A stretch of 64,000 nt of DNA, from contig NZ_JBHLTP010000009.1 of assembly GCF_042434395.1 (NCBI RefSeq), positions 1 to 64,000 of the forward strand, given 5' to 3'. The notes beneath the pieces were generated by a model. It had not been told where the DNA came from and did not search any database. It worked only from the letters and a program-made list of their open reading frames with translations. The position numbers were made by a program, and so were the translations under genes. Shown piece by piece: positions 43,656-51,694 of this stretch (positions within the stretch are counted from its first letter, which is position 1; each line of letters starts with the position of its first letter). The DNA is from Pontibacillus salicampi. Lineage in GTDB: Bacteria > Bacillota > Bacilli > Bacillales > BH030062.

Positions 43656-44153
43656 TTAGTGTTTGTTCTTTTCTTCCTCATCAGGAGCAAATGTTTGCAG
43701 TGCTTGAATTTTTTCCAGCACCTCTTTCTGATCGTTCTTTTCCGCCCAATCTCTTAACTCTTCTAATACAGCTTGAGAAGGTCTGCTGCCAACTTCAAAT
43801 TCCAGAAGGTAGCCTTTCACTCTTTCTAATAAGCCTTTTGCTCTGTCAATCACAGCTTCGGTAAATTCTTCACTATCACCGTATTCAATACCATGCGGAT
43901 AATAGTGCAGGCCTAGCAATGGAATCATTAACTTTATGACCGCATCGCCACGATCTACTTCGCCTTCAATAGAAGCCCCCTGTATACGAACGTAGTACGT
44001 TTGACCTTTCGTGTTTGTCTCTAGTTTATAATCATATGTAACACGTTCATAATCCCATTGACCTCCACGGATGAATCCAGCCTTTTCCATCAAATGATCT
44101 AAGCGGTTTAATTCAATTGTTGCTCCTTCTATACCAATTCCTTCAAGTTTCAT
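43656..44153 (-). CDS. yugN: YugN-like family protein
   Basis: A 165-residue soluble protein of the YugN family, function unknown. Family pattern seen in AGFIRGGQWDYERVTYDYK and LLGLHYYPHGIEYGDSEEF; the C-terminal extension (about 115-165, acidic helices) makes it longer than B. subtilis YugN (about 120). ATG 44153 is chosen because AGGTGG lies upstream. In B. subtilis yugN lies elsewhere, so the gene has moved. Confidence 0.82.
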   Translation of the reverse strand: MKLEGIGIEGATIELNRLDHLMEKAGFIRGGQWDYERVTYDYKLETNTKGQTYYVRIQGASIEGEVDRGDAVIKLMIPLLGLHYYPHGIEYGDSEEFTEAVIDRAKGLLERVKGYLLEFEVGSRPSQAVLEELRDWAEKNDQKEVLEKIQALQTFAPDEEEKNKH

Positions 44154-44495
44154 GTTTATTCCACCTCGCAAGATTTCTTAACTTTCTAGAAAAAAACGTA
44201 ATCTAAGTACATCATATTAAAGTTTTAATAAAGTTGCAATTGTTTACCAAACAATTTGAGAAAGAAGTGCTAATTGAGGGAAAATTATTTGAAGGCGCTT
44301 CAATATATAGTGCGTTCTTCAGCCTAATGTGAGGAATCTTACCGTATTTTTCGTATCAGCATAACCATATGAACGTAAAAACAGAGTTTTTTACAAGAAA
44401 AGTATCATCATTTTTACATATTCGGTAACACTAATGACGTATCAATGTTGGTTTCCTTTTTATTGGGAAGCTTGAAAAAGTTTGGAGGGGTTAGT
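44154..44495. other. Divergent intergenic region yugN-ylbB
   Basis: No gene seen. It contains a perfect 19-base palindrome AATTGTTTACCAAACAATT (44238-44256) about 85 bases from the yugN start, which looks like an operator. Confidence 0.5.
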
Positions 44496-44924
44496 ATGAA
44501 ATCTGTACAAGATATTATGACAAAGGACGTAGCTTGCTGTACCGCAGATGATAATCTTTTTGAAGCTGCTTCCACAATGAAAGAGCGCAATGTTGGCTCC
44601 ATCCCTGTATGTGATAGTAATAAAAACTTACTTGGTATGGTGACAGATCGTGACCTTGTTATCCGTGGATATGCTCAGAAAAAAGCTGGTTCTTGTACTG
44701 TCCAAGAGGTAATGAGTGATAAGCTTGTAACATGTACACCGGACTGTTCGTTAGAAGAAGCTAGTGAAATGATGTCCAACGAGCAGATTCGCCGGTTACC
44801 TGTAGTAGATAACGGACAGCTTGTGGGTATAGTATCTTTAGGTGACCTATCGTTAGACCAATTCTCCAATGAAGCAGCAGGTCATGCTTTAGAAGAAATC
44901 TCTGAACGACCAGAAATTCATTAA
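44496..44924 (+). CDS. ylbB: CBS-domain pair protein YlbB
   Basis: A 142-residue protein made of two CBS domains (about 1-57 and 70-130), a nucleotide-sensing module of unknown target. Seen: MVTDRDLVIRGYA and VGIVSLGDLSLD, the usual adenosine-binding turns. ATG 44496 is chosen because TTGGAGGGG precedes it; the start at 44445 would add 17 residues. Position before ylbC is as in B. subtilis. Confidence 0.88.
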   Translation: MKSVQDIMTKDVACCTADDNLFEAASTMKERNVGSIPVCDSNKNLLGMVTDRDLVIRGYAQKKAGSCTVQEVMSDKLVTCTPDCSLEEASEMMSNEQIRRLPVVDNGQLVGIVSLGDLSLDQFSNEAAGHALEEISERPEIH

Positions 44925-44935
44925 AATGGTTTAAA

Positions 44936-44980
44936 AAAAGAAGCACGCTGTACTCTTCCAAGAGAGCAGCGTGCTTCTTT
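44936..44980 (+). terminator. Terminator of ylbB
   Basis: AAAGAAGCACGCTG and CAGCGTGCTTCTTT form a 14-bp perfect stem with an AT-rich loop of 16 bases containing a second small stem. Confidence 0.88.
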
Positions 44981-45130
44981 GTATAAATTCATGCATGTAT
45001 AAGCTAAAATAATGGCGAGAGGCTTTATTGTCATTATAATCATGGATATCCATTCTATCATGAACTTTAGACATAAATATAATATGGTGACATTATATTA
45101 GAAGTAACTGTACTAAAAAGGGGAAATAAT

Positions 45131-46258
45131 ATGAAACGACTGAGCGCACTACTCTTTATAATAATAGTAGTCTCCTTAGGCTATGTAATAATCTCAAATC
45201 CAGATGCAGTATCATCCTTGTTGGACAAGCAGAAGGAGATAGCGCAAGATCTTACGCCATCTTCCTTTGAACAAGAGCTAACAGAGGATCAACAAGGGAA
45301 GGAATCATCCCATATAAACAAAGAGGATAGTAAAGAGGATACCTCTCCTCCTCCCCAAGACTTAGAGGGGGATAGTGCTGCTATTGCGTCTTGGATAGGC
45401 CAATCCTCTAATGAGGTAATAGAAAAGCTGGGAGAGCCTTCAAGAAAGGATCAGACGCCGTATGGTTATGAATGGTGGATATATCCTAATGAAACAAATC
45501 GATATATGCAGTTAGGTATTCTAAATGAGGAAGTAGTATCAAGTTATGGTGTGGGAGACGTTCAAATGCAAAATATAGCAACTGGCGACTCCTATGAAGA
45601 AATTACATCGAACCGGGATATACAAAATGAAGTAGAAGTGACGAATGATAGAGGGAGTTTCCAATTTAGATTATCCTCAGATGATAAGAGCAGAAGGCCG
45701 CTTCTTGCTTTAGAAAATGGCAACTATGCTCAGCTTTACTTTGATACCTTTAAAGGGACTTTATCTTCTATAAGAATTATGAATTCAGAAGTTTTGTTAC
45801 GACATCGTCCTTATGAGGTCTATTATCGAGGTGATTTGCCGGAAGAGCCTTCACTCTCAAGAGAAGAGTGGGAAGTGGTGGAGAAGGGACTAGAACAGCA
45901 GATTTTTGATATATCCAACCAGATTCGCAATCGATTTGAGGAAGTGGAATTGTCATGGGATGATCAAGTTGCCTCTGTTGCCTTTGGACATAGTAAGGAT
46001 ATGGCTGTCGATGCATATTTCGCTCATGTTACTCCTGAGGGGAAAGGGCTGAAAGAAAGACTGCAGGCCAATAGCATACAATATCTTTCAGCAGGTGAGA
46101 ATATTGCGGCGAAATACCCTGATGCTCCAGCAGTGGTAGAGGGATGGCTGAATAGTAAGGGACATCGGGAGGCTTTATTACACCCTAATTATACACATTT
46201 AGGTGTAGGGGTATATGAATTCCATTATACTCAGAACTTTATTGAAAAATCATCATAG
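45131..46258 (+). CDS. ylbC: CAP-domain secreted protein YlbC
   Basis: A 375-residue protein with an N-terminal membrane anchor or signal (about 5-22), a Ser/Asp/Glu-rich linker (30-85), a CAP-associated domain (about 90-235, GEPSRKDQTPYGYEWWIYP) and a CAP/SCP domain (about 245-370, HSKDMAVDAYFAHVTPEGKGL, AGENIAAKYPD, GHREALLHPNYTHLGVGV). Such proteins are secreted and of unknown activity. Single gene with a GGGGAAATA site. Its neighbours ylbB and ylbD keep B. subtilis order. Confidence 0.88.
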   Translation: MKRLSALLFIIIVVSLGYVIISNPDAVSSLLDKQKEIAQDLTPSSFEQELTEDQQGKESSHINKEDSKEDTSPPPQDLEGDSAAIASWIGQSSNEVIEKLGEPSRKDQTPYGYEWWIYPNETNRYMQLGILNEEVVSSYGVGDVQMQNIATGDSYEEITSNRDIQNEVEVTNDRGSFQFRLSSDDKSRRPLLALENGNYAQLYFDTFKGTLSSIRIMNSEVLLRHRPYEVYYRGDLPEEPSLSREEWEVVEKGLEQQIFDISNQIRNRFEEVELSWDDQVASVAFGHSKDMAVDAYFAHVTPEGKGLKERLQANSIQYLSAGENIAAKYPDAPAVVEGWLNSKGHREALLHPNYTHLGVGVYEFHYTQNFIEKSS

Positions 46259-46344
46259 CATTATGCTCTCCTATGCACAGTTTCTAGTCATGTGTCATAT
46301 ATGTATGGTATGACACTGTGTGAATAAAGAGGTGAAAAACGGGT

Positions 46345-46791
46345 ATGGCTTCTAAATCACTACATCCAACCGTACAGGAATTTAAAGATTTTGCCTTGAA
46401 ACACCCTAAGCTTGTGGAAACGGTGAAAAAAAATGGAGAGTCGTGGCAGGGGTATTATGAAAAATGGGTGCTTCTTGGAGAAGAGGATTCGTTTTGGGAT
46501 GCATATAAGGATAATGCGACGGAAAGTAACAAAGCATCTTCCAATGAAGACGATAACAAAGACAAAGAGACGAATGAAGAGGACAACTCAAAGTTCATGG
46601 GACAGTTAATGGGGATGATTGAAAACGTAGACTTAAATAAAGTTCAGGGGCATATAAATCAGCTTAACGGTGCCATTGCCAACATACAGACGCTTGTAGG
46701 TCAATTTCAGGACATGAAGAAAAGTGGCGATACGTCCGCTGCTAAGACAAATGAAACAAGGCGTTCTCCGTTTCAATTTGGTAGAGACTAG
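46345..46791 (+). CDS. ylbD: YlbD-like spore coat protein
   Basis: A 148-residue hydrophilic protein of the YlbD family, reported as a coat component in B. subtilis. Opens MASKSLHPTVQEFKDFALKHPKLV, with an acidic Asn/Asp-rich linker (about 55-88) and a helical end. ATG with AGAGGTG. Nine bases before ylbE, so an operon. Confidence 0.82.
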   Translation: MASKSLHPTVQEFKDFALKHPKLVETVKKNGESWQGYYEKWVLLGEEDSFWDAYKDNATESNKASSNEDDNKDKETNEEDNSKFMGQLMGMIENVDLNKVQGHINQLNGAIANIQTLVGQFQDMKKSGDTSAAKTNETRRSPFQFGRD

Positions 46792-46803
46792 GGAGGGGTT
46801 TTG

Positions 46804-47037
46804 ATGCAGCCTGGCGTGTACCAGTATTTAGAGACCAGAGAGGACCTATTGAAATTCATTCGTATGAATCCTAAATGGTATCGGAAAGTGACAAGAAACC
46901 CAAGCGTCTTATCTCAAATAGAGTCAGAGGCGAAGCATTATTATGGAAAAACCACCCCTCAGCGGATGGAAAAGTTTACAAACCAGCTGCAGATGGTGCA
47001 AATGCTTGTTCAGATGGCTCAAGCTATGAAAGATTAA
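46804..47037 (+). CDS. ylbE: YlbE-like protein
   Basis: A 77-residue soluble protein of the YlbE family, function unknown. Opens MQPGVYQYLETREDLLKFIRMNPKWYRKVTRNP and has a basic-aromatic character. ATG 46804 is preferred over TTG 46801 since the GGGAGGGG site is better spaced. Follows ylbD. Confidence 0.85.
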   Translation: MQPGVYQYLETREDLLKFIRMNPKWYRKVTRNPSVLSQIESEAKHYYGKTTPQRMEKFTNQLQMVQMLVQMAQAMKD

Positions 47038-47094
47038 ATTCTCTGTTTCGCTTTAGTGGAAAAATCTGATATGATAATGGTGGAGGTGGATAGC

Positions 47095-47541
47095 TTGCTA
47101 GCTACTACAGATACCGTAGAAATTTTAGAGCAATCAGAACAGTTAGGTCAGGTGATACTACAATCTGACGTTTATGAACAATATATTCAGGCTAAAGAAG
47201 ACCTGAACAAGGATAGGCGCGCGCAACGACTCATTCGAGAATTTCAGGACATCAAGGATCAGTATGACGATGTACAGCGCTTCGGCCGTTATCACCCGGA
47301 TTATAATAAAATAATGAAAGCCGTTCGGGAGAAGAAGCGGGACGTAGATATGAACGATTCGGTTGCCTCTTTTAAAGTGGCAGAGCGAGAGCTTCAAGCG
47401 CTCTTAGACGAAGTTAGTCAAGTCATTGCAGATAGTATTAGTCCTTCCATTAAAGTTCCTAAGGATGGTCTCGTATTCCAGGATACTGGCAGTTCCCATG
47501 GTCATGGATGTGGAAGCGGCGGAGGGTGCGGCTGTTCCTAA
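47095..47541 (+). CDS. ylbF: YlbF, Y-complex RNA-processing regulator
   Basis: In B. subtilis YlbF, YmcA and YaaT form the Y-complex, which assists RNase Y in mRNA maturation and affects competence, sporulation and biofilms; the complex carries [4Fe-4S] clusters. The start is TTG 47095 with GGAGGTGG upstream, giving 148 residues (B. subtilis 149). The middle is helical with IREFQDIKDQYDDVQRFGRYHPDY, and the tail ends in HGHGCGSGGGCGCS, three cysteines for cluster binding. Its stop overlaps that of the opposite gene by four bases. Confidence 0.9.
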   Translation: MLATTDTVEILEQSEQLGQVILQSDVYEQYIQAKEDLNKDRRAQRLIREFQDIKDQYDDVQRFGRYHPDYNKIMKAVREKKRDVDMNDSVASFKVAERELQALLDEVSQVIADSISPSIKVPKDGLVFQDTGSSHGHGCGSGGGCGCS

Positions 47542-47867
47542 TCCCTTTGGAACCTAATACAGTCTACGCACATATTTCCGCAGCAGAACATCTTGCGCTG
47601 AGGAACTAAAAACCGTACGCGATACACATAATGCGCCTCATTTTCTCTGACATGATACATGGAGAGAGTGAGGCGTTTTCCTTTCATCGCTCTTGCTGCA
47701 GCTTTCATTAATGCTTCTTCTACCTGCTCTCTTGCTATGGAACTATGATGCTTTTGAATATAGATAAAAGGGATTCCGGTAACTTCTTTATATCTACAGC
47801 TGTGAATAATATCTCGCTCATTCATATACTGTAAGAAGATCGTCCACGCTTTTTCTAATTCTGACAA
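47538..47867 (-). CDS. Hypothetical protein with CC..C..C C-terminus
   Basis: A 109-residue protein I do not recognise. No signal or membrane segment; basic overall. Helical N-terminal half (SELEKAWTIFLQYMNERDIIHSCRY), then strand-rich RLTLSMYHVRENEAHYVYRVRF, and a C-terminal CCGNMCVDC cluster (about residues 95-103) that could hold zinc or an iron-sulfur centre. TTG start 47867 with AGGGAGGAACC well spaced. It lies between ylbF and ylbG on the opposite strand; it is not part of the B. subtilis order I recall. The four-base stop overlap with ylbF means their transcripts can pair at the 3' ends. Confidence 0.6.
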   Translation of the reverse strand: MSELEKAWTIFLQYMNERDIIHSCRYKEVTGIPFIYIQKHHSSIAREQVEEALMKAAARAMKGKRLTLSMYHVRENEAHYVYRVRFLVPQRKMFCCGNMCVDCIRFQRD

Positions 47868-47963
47868 AACAGGTTCCTCCCTTTCTGTAATGGTATTGTA
47901 TTGAAGGAGTCAGAAAAGTTTGCTAAACTAAGGAAAAAGATTCGTCATGAAAGAGGAATACAT

Positions 47964-48242
47964 ATGTTTACAAAACGACAAAGCTTAGTAATTTGGTTTC
48001 AACACATGAAGCATGTTAGAAATATTAAGCGATATGGGCATCTTATTTATGTGTCCAAGAAACTACGCTATGCTATTATTTATGTGAATCAGGAAGAGAT
48101 AGAAAGTACAATGGATAAATTATCCCGTTTACATTATGTTTCCAAAGTAGAGCGTTCCTATAAACCGTTTATTAATACAGAATTCGAAAATTCCAAGCCA
48201 GATAAAGCAAAAGAATACGATTATAAATATGGAAGTTTATAA
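47964..48242 (+). CDS. ylbG: UPF0298 protein YlbG
   Basis: A 92-residue basic protein of the UPF0298 family, function unknown. Opens MFTKRQSLVIWFQHMKHVRNIKRYGHLIYVSKKLRYAIIYVN cut here within limits and ends FENSKPDKAKEYDYKYG, matching YlbG. ATG 47964 is chosen by similarity and the AAGAGGAAT site; the open frame from 47901 adds 21 basic residues. A terminator follows the stop. Confidence 0.88.
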   Translation: MFTKRQSLVIWFQHMKHVRNIKRYGHLIYVSKKLRYAIIYVNQEEIESTMDKLSRLHYVSKVERSYKPFINTEFENSKPDKAKEYDYKYGSL

Positions 48243-48268
48243 AAAGCATGGGAATCCCCATGCTTTTT
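48241..48268. terminator. Terminator after ylbG, bidirectional
   Basis: AAAAAGCATGGG and CCCATGCTTTTT around a short AAT-type loop; it serves both ylbG and the convergent gene at 48273. Confidence 0.9.
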
Positions 48269-48272
48269 ATAT

Positions 48273-48662
48273 TTATTGAAGAGGAGCCAAGTAATGGTTC
48301 ATGCGAAGCAGCCCGATTAAATGGGAGTAGTATAGCTCTGTTTCACTGAAAAACGTACTTGGTCTAGTGGTGATTTCAATTATATCCTTTTTTACATCAG
48401 CGGCTATCTGCTGGAACAGCTCGTATCGTTTATTGGGCTGCACGTGAGGGTTTGGTATGCCTTCTCTACATATGTAGATAGGTTGGAAGTTCCCAGTTGT
48501 GGTTGGCTTCATGACTACCGCCAACGATGTTCTTTCTTCCCCTTCCATGGTTGTATGGAACGCAAATATGTTCTCTACTCGATCCTTCATTTGGGTTGCA
48601 AGTGTTTGTAGTTCATATACATCTGAATACCCTTGTCCTAATTCTATAAACCGTTGTATCAA
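48273..48662 (-). CDS. Conserved protein, DUF7147-like
   Basis: A 129-residue soluble protein known in bacilli beside ylbG; databases sometimes call it methylthioribose kinase, which its size and lack of kinase motifs do not support. Opens MIQRFIELGQGYSDVYEL and ends YSHLIGLLRMNHYLAPLQ. The start is TTG 48662 with GGGGTGA. I assign the family from memory and cannot name a function. Confidence 0.6.
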   Translation of the reverse strand: MIQRFIELGQGYSDVYELQTLATQMKDRVENIFAFHTTMEGEERTSLAVVMKPTTTGNFQPIYICREGIPNPHVQPNKRYELFQQIAADVKKDIIEITTRPSTFFSETELYYSHLIGLLRMNHYLAPLQ

Positions 48663-48811
48663 TTTTGTTCACCCCATTATATTTCTTGTTGTTACTGTAG
48701 CATGAACGGAGGATATTGTGAATGAGCAGAGCAGCAGGAGTAAATAGTTCAAGCAGGATGGCGGGCATGGTAAAATAGTATCGGATGTTAAGAATAAAGC
48801 GAGGTATTCCT

Positions 48812-50257
48812 ATGTTTCGAAAATTATTGGTATGGCTTATGCCCATGACCCTAATAGCAACTTTTCTAATCACTTACCAATGGAGTATGTATCAGGAGGA
48901 AGGTGCTGCAAGTGCTGATCAAGCAAATGGAAATCCTTCAATGTATTTGGAAGTGGTTCATGATGATGGAGTATTACAAGTTAACCAGAAAATAAACGGG
49001 CTAGCAAAGGAGCAATACATAGTTCGGTATCCTAATAAAGTGAAAGATATTACATGTGTCTATGGGGAAGGAAAACCATGCTTGACAGAACAAGCAGAAC
49101 AAGGAATGACCGTTACTATTGGCTACAAGGAGCAGATTCACCTTTCCTATAAACTCCCAATTAATGAAAGCGATATGGTGCTGAAAAATTGGTACGCCAA
49201 GCTATATACTGACCAAGGAGATTCCATGATAGTAGTGGATGCAAAAGTAGATTGGACGGACAAAAACGAGTCTAACCTATGGGCAGCAGCTGGGGACCAA
49301 CAGGCTGACATTCAAAAGGATTATATTCGTTTTTATCAATGGGAAAAGTCCACCGCCACTTCTTTTCCCATTATTAAGCTGCATAATGGCGAGTATCACC
49401 GACAGGATATGAAAGGAGCAACGGTTTGGGCGAAAAAAGGTGTCACTTCTAAAGAAGAAGTGAAGAAGAACTTTGGAGAAAATATCTCCTTTAGTGTGCC
49501 TGTAGTAACCGTAGTTAACCCTGATATACCTTCACCCGAAATTGGGGCAGGGTATATACTACTCCCCTCTTTATCTGAGGTGAACATTCAGGAGAGCTTA
49601 CTGTCTAGTATGCTGCAGCAGCAATACCCAATCTCCTCTAAAGGGGGGGCAGCTATTATCAACGGCCTCGTCCAATTTATACTGTCAGGAAATGATGTTT
49701 CTGCTGAGGCATCTAAATTAGCGGAACAATTGACTATCTCCTTGACAGAAAGCCAGCAAGAAGCATTTAAGGAGCAACTCCTTACTATTAACAAAAAACA
49801 GCAGGGGTCTGCCATAGCCTTGGATCACCTTCTTGCCGAGATCAGCGGAATGCCGACATCCTTCTTTCAACTAACAACGAAAGAAGGGCGTGTACAACCT
49901 TTATATTTTGTAGACCCTCGTTCTGTGAATGTACAAGCGAAACAGACTACCATAGATTGGCATTCCATCTCATATAAGCAGCAGAGATGGTATCCTCTTG
50001 CTGGAATTACTTCTGCCTTTGACTATGAGCTAGTAGCTTTGCCGAATCAATCTACTTACGTAGTGCAAAAAGGCGGAGAAACGTGGCGCTTCACTTTGAA
50101 TAAGGATACCTTTGTACATAACCAGGAAGACTTTGGGGTGGCAAGTCACGTGTTAGAGGAATTAAATGGAGAGATTTTTATTCAAGAGCAATATGTAGAA
50201 GACATATTCGGGGTGTCAACAGGAATCTCACAGCATTCTATTTCCTTAAAACAGTAA
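48812..50257 (+). CDS. Hypothetical secreted/anchored protein
   Basis: A 481-residue protein I do not recognise. One N-terminal membrane helix (about 4-20, LLVWLMPMTLIATFLITY) with no signal-peptidase or lipobox motif, then a large domain expected outside the cell. Three cysteines only (CVYGEGKPC and others); no catalytic motif seen. Middle contains GAGYILLPSLSEVN and a helical region around 275-330. ATG 48812 is chosen because GCGAGGTATTCC is upstream. It is its own unit with a terminator and has no B. subtilis counterpart that I know in this place. Confidence 0.6.
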   Translation: MFRKLLVWLMPMTLIATFLITYQWSMYQEEGAASADQANGNPSMYLEVVHDDGVLQVNQKINGLAKEQYIVRYPNKVKDITCVYGEGKPCLTEQAEQGMTVTIGYKEQIHLSYKLPINESDMVLKNWYAKLYTDQGDSMIVVDAKVDWTDKNESNLWAAAGDQQADIQKDYIRFYQWEKSTATSFPIIKLHNGEYHRQDMKGATVWAKKGVTSKEEVKKNFGENISFSVPVVTVVNPDIPSPEIGAGYILLPSLSEVNIQESLLSSMLQQQYPISSKGGAAIINGLVQFILSGNDVSAEASKLAEQLTISLTESQQEAFKEQLLTINKKQQGSAIALDHLLAEISGMPTSFFQLTTKEGRVQPLYFVDPRSVNVQAKQTTIDWHSISYKQQRWYPLAGITSAFDYELVALPNQSTYVVQKGGETWRFTLNKDTFVHNQEDFGVASHVLEELNGEIFIQEQYVEDIFGVSTGISQHSISLKQ

Positions 50258-50298
50258 AAAAAGCCTGCAGATGGGATGATCTGCAGGCACCTTTTTTG
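50257..50298 (+). terminator. Terminator after the 481-residue gene
   Basis: GCCTGCAGAT and ATCTGCAGGC around GGGATG, then ACCTTTTTTG. Confidence 0.88.
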
Positions 50299-50582
50299 AT
50301 TTGATTCACATCAAAACAAAAAGGTAAAGGGAGAGGAGAAACCGGAGGAAGAACTTATGGGGAAACGTAAGTCTTCTCCGTCTTCAGAGTAATTAGGGCA
50401 ATCCTAATCACTCCCTAGTATTATGGACACGTTGTCATAACCTTATACATATTCTTAAGCAAGAAAGGAAAAAATTCCTCCCCTAAACTGAAGAGAGAGT
50501 TTCTCTGATTTTTATTTAATGAATTATGTGGTAGGATAAGGTACGAAAATAGGATTTTATAGGTATTAAAGGAGGTCACAAC
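50299..50582. other. Intergenic region with a possible short peptide and hairpins
   Basis: No conventional gene. At 50343-50347 a GGAGG site precedes an ATG (50357) opening an 11-codon frame, MGKRKSSPSSE, ending 50392. Directly after it an 11-bp stem with one mismatch forms from GAGTAATTAGG and CCTAATCACTC (50386-50414), and a second near-palindrome lies at 50421-50439. These could be a leader peptide and attenuator-like structures upstream of rsmD, or chance. Confidence 0.35.
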
Positions 50583-51140
50583 ATGAGAGTCATCTCAGGT
50601 GTACATAAAGGACGTAAGCTTACCCCCGTACCAGGAAGACAAACCAGGCCGACGACGGATAAGGTAAAGGAAGCTCTCTTTCAAATGATTGGTCCTTATT
50701 TCGATGGAGGAATGTGTTTCGATTTATTCGCAGGCAGTGGAGGGTTAGGAATAGAAGCCTTGAGCCGTGGCATGGAACGTGCTATCTTTGTAGATAAGCA
50801 GCAGAAAGCGATTTCAACAATATATGAAAATCTGGAAGCTCTGCGGATGAAGGACCAGGCTGAAGTTTATCGAACAGATGCATTCCGAGCGATTAAAGCT
50901 GCTGGCAAAAGAGGGCTTACATTTGATTACATAATACTTGACCCTCCGTATGATAAGGTGAAGTTTGAGGATTTGTTCGAGGCTATACACGAGCAACATT
51001 TGTTGAAGTCGGATGGTATGCTAGTATGTGAACATTCAGCTGATCAAACACTGCCCCAGCTAATAGGGGAATATGAGCAAATTCGATACGAAACCTATTC
51101 GAGCATTATTTCGATTAGTTTGTTCCAGCATCAATCTTAA
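50583..51140 (+). CDS. rsmD: 16S rRNA (guanine(966)-N2)-methyltransferase RsmD
   Basis: Methylates N2 of G966 of 16S rRNA. 185 residues, Rossmann methyltransferase: motif I DLFAGSGGLGIEAL (47-60), the DPPY motif (120-123, IILDPPYDKVKF) and the N-terminal RVISGVHKGRKL. AAAGGAGG site. Followed 36 bases later by coaD, as in B. subtilis (ylbH-coaD), so likely co-transcribed. Confidence 0.93.
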   Translation: MRVISGVHKGRKLTPVPGRQTRPTTDKVKEALFQMIGPYFDGGMCFDLFAGSGGLGIEALSRGMERAIFVDKQQKAISTIYENLEALRMKDQAEVYRTDAFRAIKAAGKRGLTFDYIILDPPYDKVKFEDLFEAIHEQHLLKSDGMLVCEHSADQTLPQLIGEYEQIRYETYSSIISISLFQHQS

Positions 51141-51176
51141 TATTTGGTGAATAGAAAGAGAGGAGTACACACAAAC

Positions 51177-51659
51177 ATGAGTACATTAGCAATTTGCCCA
51201 GGGAGCTTTGACCCTGTTACATATGGCCATATGGATATTATAGAACGCGCTGCGAAAATATTTGATCATGTTATTGTTGCCGTGTTCAATAATCGGTCCA
51301 AGGATCCTTTATTTACAGTGGAAGAGAGGATTGCGTTGCTGGAAGAGGTGACCAGGGATTTCGATAATATTACGATAGATTCAAGCAGCGGTCTGTTAAT
51401 GGAATATGCAGAAGAGAAAGGAGCCAATGTTATCGTTAGGGGTTTGCGTGCAGTTAGTGATTTTGAGTACGAAATGCAAATTACGTCTATGAATCGTAAA
51501 CTAAATGAGGATATTGAAACATTTTTTGTTATGACAAATAATCAATATTCGTTTTTAAGCTCCAGCATAGTTAAGGAAGTTGCCAAGTATCGTGGGACCG
51601 TAGCGGATTTAGTTCCTAAAACAGTAGAAGAGGCTTTAATGAAAAAATATCAACGGTAA
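51177..51659 (+). CDS. coaD: Phosphopantetheine adenylyltransferase
   Basis: Joins ATP to 4'-phosphopantetheine, the penultimate step of CoA synthesis. 160 residues with PGSFDPVTYGH (8-18, T/HxGH nucleotide motif), VRGLRAVSDFEYEMQ and the ISSTxxR-like NNQYSFLSSSIVKEVA. ATG 51177 is chosen because GAGAGGAG precedes it; the ATG at 51144 would add 11 residues. Ends at the terminator shared with ylbJ. Confidence 0.94.
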   Translation: MSTLAICPGSFDPVTYGHMDIIERAAKIFDHVIVAVFNNRSKDPLFTVEERIALLEEVTRDFDNITIDSSSGLLMEYAEEKGANVIVRGLRAVSDFEYEMQITSMNRKLNEDIETFFVMTNNQYSFLSSSIVKEVAKYRGTVADLVPKTVEEALMKKYQR

Positions 51660-51694
51660 GCCCGGCGATCATCTGATCCGGGCTCATTTTTTTT
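51659..51694. terminator. Terminator between coaD and ylbJ
   Basis: AGCCCGG and CCGGGCT around an inner GATC pair, with a T8 run. The right arm overlaps the ylbJ stop codon. Confidence 0.88.
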
